A stretch of 6,688 nt of DNA from Alphaproteobacteria bacterium (lineage in GTDB: Bacteria; Pseudomonadota; Alphaproteobacteria; Sphingomonadales; Sphingomonadaceae). The notes under the pieces are model-generated. The model made no database searches. It was not told the origin of the DNA and was given only the letters and a program-made list of their open reading frames with translations. The stretch's first letter is position 1. The number at the start of each line of letters is the position of its first letter. The stretch spans positions 1 to 6,688 of the forward strand of contig JAGWVG010000097.1 in assembly GCA_018970965.1 (NCBI GenBank). Reading direction: 5' to 3'. The translations under genes and the position numbers were made by a program. Positions 4,927 to 6,688 of the stretch are shown in pieces.

Positions 4927-5703
4927 TTAGCGCAGCTTTTTGCGATGTGTCTCTAAATCAAGCACCGCGCTGTCAGCGCCCTCAGGCAACAGACCCAATC
5001 GCCGAGCGACTTCTTGATAGGCTTCGACTTCGCCTCCCAAATCGCGGCGGAAGCGATCCTTGTCCAGCTTTTCACCCGACGCCATGTCCCACAAGCGGCA
5101 GCCATCTGGGCTGATTTCATCCGCCAGAATGATGCGGGCAAAATCATTTTCCCAAACGCGGCCAAATTCCAGCTTGAAGTCAACCAGTCGGATGCCGATC
5201 GCAGCAAACAGGCCGGACATGAAATCATTAATACGGATCGCCATGTCCGCAATATCGTGCATCTCTTCTTGGCTGGCCCAACCAAAGCACGCGATGTGTT
5301 CATCCGTAATCAGCGGGTCGCCGAGCGCATCATCTTTATAATAATATTCAAGGACCGTGCGGCTCAGCTGTGTGCCTTCTTCCACGCCCAAGCGTTTGGA
5401 GAGCGAGCCTGCGGCCACATTGCGGACCACCACTTCAATGGGCACGATTTCGACTTGGCGTACCAGCTGCTCACGCATGTTCAGGCGTTTGATGAAATGC
5501 GTGGGGATGCCGATATTCCCGAGCAATGTGAACACATGCTCTGAGATGCGGTTGTTGATGACACCCTTGCCATTAATCGTGCCCTTTTTCTGGGCGTTAA
5601 AGGCGGTTGCGTCGTCCTTAAAATATTGGATGAGCGTTCCCGGCTCCGGCCCTTCATAAAGGATCTTGGCCTTACCTTCATAAATTTGGCGGCGGCGGTT
5701 CAT
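4927..5703 (-). CDS. purC: Phosphoribosylaminoimidazole-succinocarboxamide (SAICAR) synthase
   Basis: This cytoplasmic enzyme of de novo purine synthesis joins carboxyaminoimidazole ribotide (CAIR) and aspartate, using ATP, to make SAICAR. The protein has 258 residues, normal for the family. Motifs visible in order are YEGKAK (8-13, ATP-binding start), [10 protein letters not shown] (91-100, family signature), LVDFKLEFG (173-181, family signature) and [12 protein letters not shown] (195-206). All look intact. The start at 5703 is chosen because the protein begins just before YEGKAK as the family does, and AGGA lies seven bases upstream. An in-frame ATG-like extension to 5760 adds 19 residues that do not fit. 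Many alphaproteobacteria carry purS and purQ after purC; here a winged-helix gene follows on the same strand instead. It is divergent from the EF-hand gene. Confidence 0.96.
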   Translation of the reverse strand: MNRRRQIYEGKAKILYEGPEPGTLIQYFKDDATAFNAQKKGTINGKGVINNRISEHVFTLLGNIGIPTHFIKRLNMREQLVRQVEIVPIEVVVRNVAAGSLSKRLGVEEGTQLSRTVLEYYYKDDALGDPLITDEHIACFGWASQEEMHDIADMAIRINDFMSGLFAAIGIRLVDFKLEFGRVWENDFARIILADEISPDGCRLWDMASGEKLDKDRFRRDLGGEVEAYQEVARRLGLLPEGADSAVLDLETHRKKLR

Positions 5704-5733
5704 CGGCGGGTCCTGACTTCGGTAACAAGCGCG

Positions 5734-5755
5734 AAGCCCCGGCAGGCGTGGGCTT
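5734..5755 (-). repeat. Inverted repeat in the purC leader
   Basis: AAGCCC (5734-5739) and GGGCTT (5750-5755) are complementary around a 10-base spacer, about 30 bases upstream of the purC start. It could fold in the purC leader RNA. No known purine riboswitch element is recognisable, and the pairing may be chance. Confidence 0.2.
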
Positions 5756-5830
5756 TGCAAACCGCACGATCACCGGGGCAAAACCCGCATTAGCCGAGGA
5801 TGGCGCGGAGGGCAATGTTGCGTCACTGGC

Positions 5831-5841
5831 GCACGTCGTGC
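5831..5841. promoter_or_regulatory. 11-bp palindrome between purC and the EF-hand gene
   Basis: GCACG and CGTGC form a perfect inverted repeat around one T, in the 216-base divergent region 5704-5919. Promoter boxes in this region are poor: TTCATC (5845-5850) with TATTTA 17 bases later on the plus strand is the best I see for the EF-hand gene. It may be a regulator site; the evidence is symmetry only. Confidence 0.25.
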
Positions 5842-5919
5842 CGTTCATCTCTGTGACATGTCTTTGTATTTACATCACGCGAGCCAATGGCATGTTGGTG
5901 CCACTGGAGGATGGAGGAT

Positions 5920-6630
5920 ATGATGAACAAGCCCCTTTTGAGCATCGGGATGAGCCTGTTGGTGGCAGCACCCGCACTTGCCCAGCAAATTGAGCGCCAG
6001 GAAGTGCGCATTGTCGCGCCGCCGCTCAGCCGTGCGGATGTCGAAACACGTGTTAAAACACAATTTGCAGAAATTGACGCCAACAAGGATGGCTTTGTCA
6101 CGCGCGAGGAAATTGCCGCCCACCGCGAAGCGCGGATGAAGGCAGGCATGGACCGCATGTTTGACGGCATGGACGCGAATAAGGATGGGTCGATCAGCCG
6201 CGCAGAATTTGAGGCGCATCATGCAGCGATGCGGCGTGATATGCCGCCTTTGCCAGAAGGCGCTGAAGGCCCGGTTATGATGATGATGCATGATGGCGAA
6301 GGCCATCAGACCGAAACCATCATGGTGCCGCCTTTGGGCGCCAAAGGTGCCTCGCCAATGGCTGGCATGGCCCCTGGCAGCGAACGCCGCATCTTCATCC
6401 AAAAGCGGGTTATTGGCAGCCCACTTGCCGCCACGATCAGCGAGCGGATGTTTGAAACCGCAGATAGCAATAAAGATGGCAAATTGAGCCAAGCCGAAGT
6501 CAGCAGCGCGGCACTGGCCCGCTTTGATCGGCTCGACACGAATAAAGATGGCACAATTGGCCCGGACGAGCGCCAGGCCGAAGCGGGCAAGATGCGCATG
6601 ATGCTGCGTAAGAACATGATGCCACGATAA
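5920..6630 (+). CDS. Secreted protein with four EF-hand calcium-binding loops
   Basis: Predicted periplasmic or secreted calcium-binding protein of 236 residues; its partner or process is unknown. A signal peptide (MMNKPLLSIGMSLLVAAPALA) ends with a likely signal peptidase I site, ALA/QQ, near residue 21. Four 12-residue EF-hand loops follow in two pairs: DANKDGFVTREE (53-64), DANKDGSISRAE (85-96), DSNKDGKLSQAE (182-193) and DTNKDGTIGPDE (206-217). All have Asp at 1, Asn at 3, Asp at 5, Gly at 6 and Glu at 12, so all should bind calcium. The linker (about 105-165) holds MMMMHDGEGH, and the C-terminus is Met- and basic-rich. The ATG at 5920 has GGAGG (5906-5910) nine bases upstream; the next codon, ATG at 5923, has GGAGG (5913-5917) five bases upstream, so either may be used. 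A hairpin follows the stop codon. Confidence 0.88.
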   Translation: MMNKPLLSIGMSLLVAAPALAQQIERQEVRIVAPPLSRADVETRVKTQFAEIDANKDGFVTREEIAAHREARMKAGMDRMFDGMDANKDGSISRAEFEAHHAAMRRDMPPLPEGAEGPVMMMMHDGEGHQTETIMVPPLGAKGASPMAGMAPGSERRIFIQKRVIGSPLAATISERMFETADSNKDGKLSQAEVSSAALARFDRLDTNKDGTIGPDERQAEAGKMRMMLRKNMMPR

Positions 6631-6632
6631 AA

Positions 6633-6668
6633 AATATGGCCCCCTGCGCCATTGTGGGGGGCCATATT
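6633..6668. terminator. Bidirectional terminator-like hairpin
   Basis: AATATGGCCCCC (6633-6644) pairs perfectly with GGGGGCCATATT (6657-6668) over 12 base pairs, with a 12-base loop. It begins two bases after the EF-hand stop codon. On the plus strand the tail is short (ATATTCT). On the minus strand the stem runs into six T residues, so it is the stronger terminator for transcripts entering from the right. Confidence 0.75.
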
Positions 6669-6688
6669 CTAAACCTGTTTGTGCAGCG

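Noticed and set aside
5014..5544. 176-codon plus-strand open frame opposite purC
   Set aside because: purC is unambiguous with all motifs; this is its shadow.
5704..5760. 19-residue N-terminal extension of SAICAR synthase
   Set aside because: The family starts just before YEGKAK, and AGGA is well placed for the start at 5703.
5748..5993. 81-codon plus-strand open frame in the purC/EF-hand intergenic region
   Set aside because: No ribosome binding site or family resemblance, and it runs into the EF-hand gene in another frame.
5875..6492. 205-codon minus-strand open frame opposite the EF-hand gene
   Set aside because: The plus strand encodes four exact EF-hand loops and a signal peptide; the His/Cys-rich minus frame is a by-product of that sequence.

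Overview
The window looks like chromosomal DNA from an alphaproteobacterium, most likely a member of the Sphingomonadales. The grounds are the protein-level character of L13, S9 (with its long Ala/Pro-rich N-terminal extension), the cysteine-free heme A synthase and SAICAR synthase, and the order ctaA-rplM-rpsI. The placement rests on recognition from memory, not on a database search. Eleven-odd kilobases of context are missing, so nothing is known beyond either edge.

Left part (1-2383, all plus strand): ctaA, encoding heme A synthase for an aa3-type terminal oxidase, is followed by a hairpin with a T-rich tail that sits directly in front of the ribosome binding site of rplM. rplM and rpsI overlap by one base (TAATG), form a translationally coupled L13-S9 operon, and end in a textbook intrinsic terminator with a GCAA tetraloop.

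Middle part (2384-4926, mixed strands): this is the less ordinary section. Three small winged-helix (MarR-like) regulator genes lie on the minus strand within 2.4 kb. Two of them share a DRRVR-x-YDL wing motif and similar spacing. The third is more divergent, lies in more AT-rich DNA and starts at a GTG behind a near-perfect Shine-Dalgarno sequence. Between them lie a stand-alone AroQ-type chorismate mutase gene (minus strand) and a divergently placed small lipoprotein gene of unknown function. The intergenic regions hold clean palindromes, notably an 18-bp one between the second regulator and the lipoprotein gene, and a 15-bp one upstream of the first regulator. The lipoprotein gene and the third regulator converge with only two bases between their stop codons.

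Right part (4927-6688): purC (SAICAR synthase, minus strand) is divergent from a secreted protein with four canonical EF-hand loops (plus strand). The latter is followed by a 12-bp perfect stem that carries T-rich sequence mainly on the minus-strand side, which suggests a convergent gene just beyond the right edge.

There is no mobile element, CRISPR array, tRNA or rRNA. Apart from core housekeeping genes, the part most likely to hold something undescribed is the regulator/palindrome/lipoprotein neighbourhood. No clearly new system can be demonstrated from sequence alone. No gene-free stretch exceeds 300 bases.
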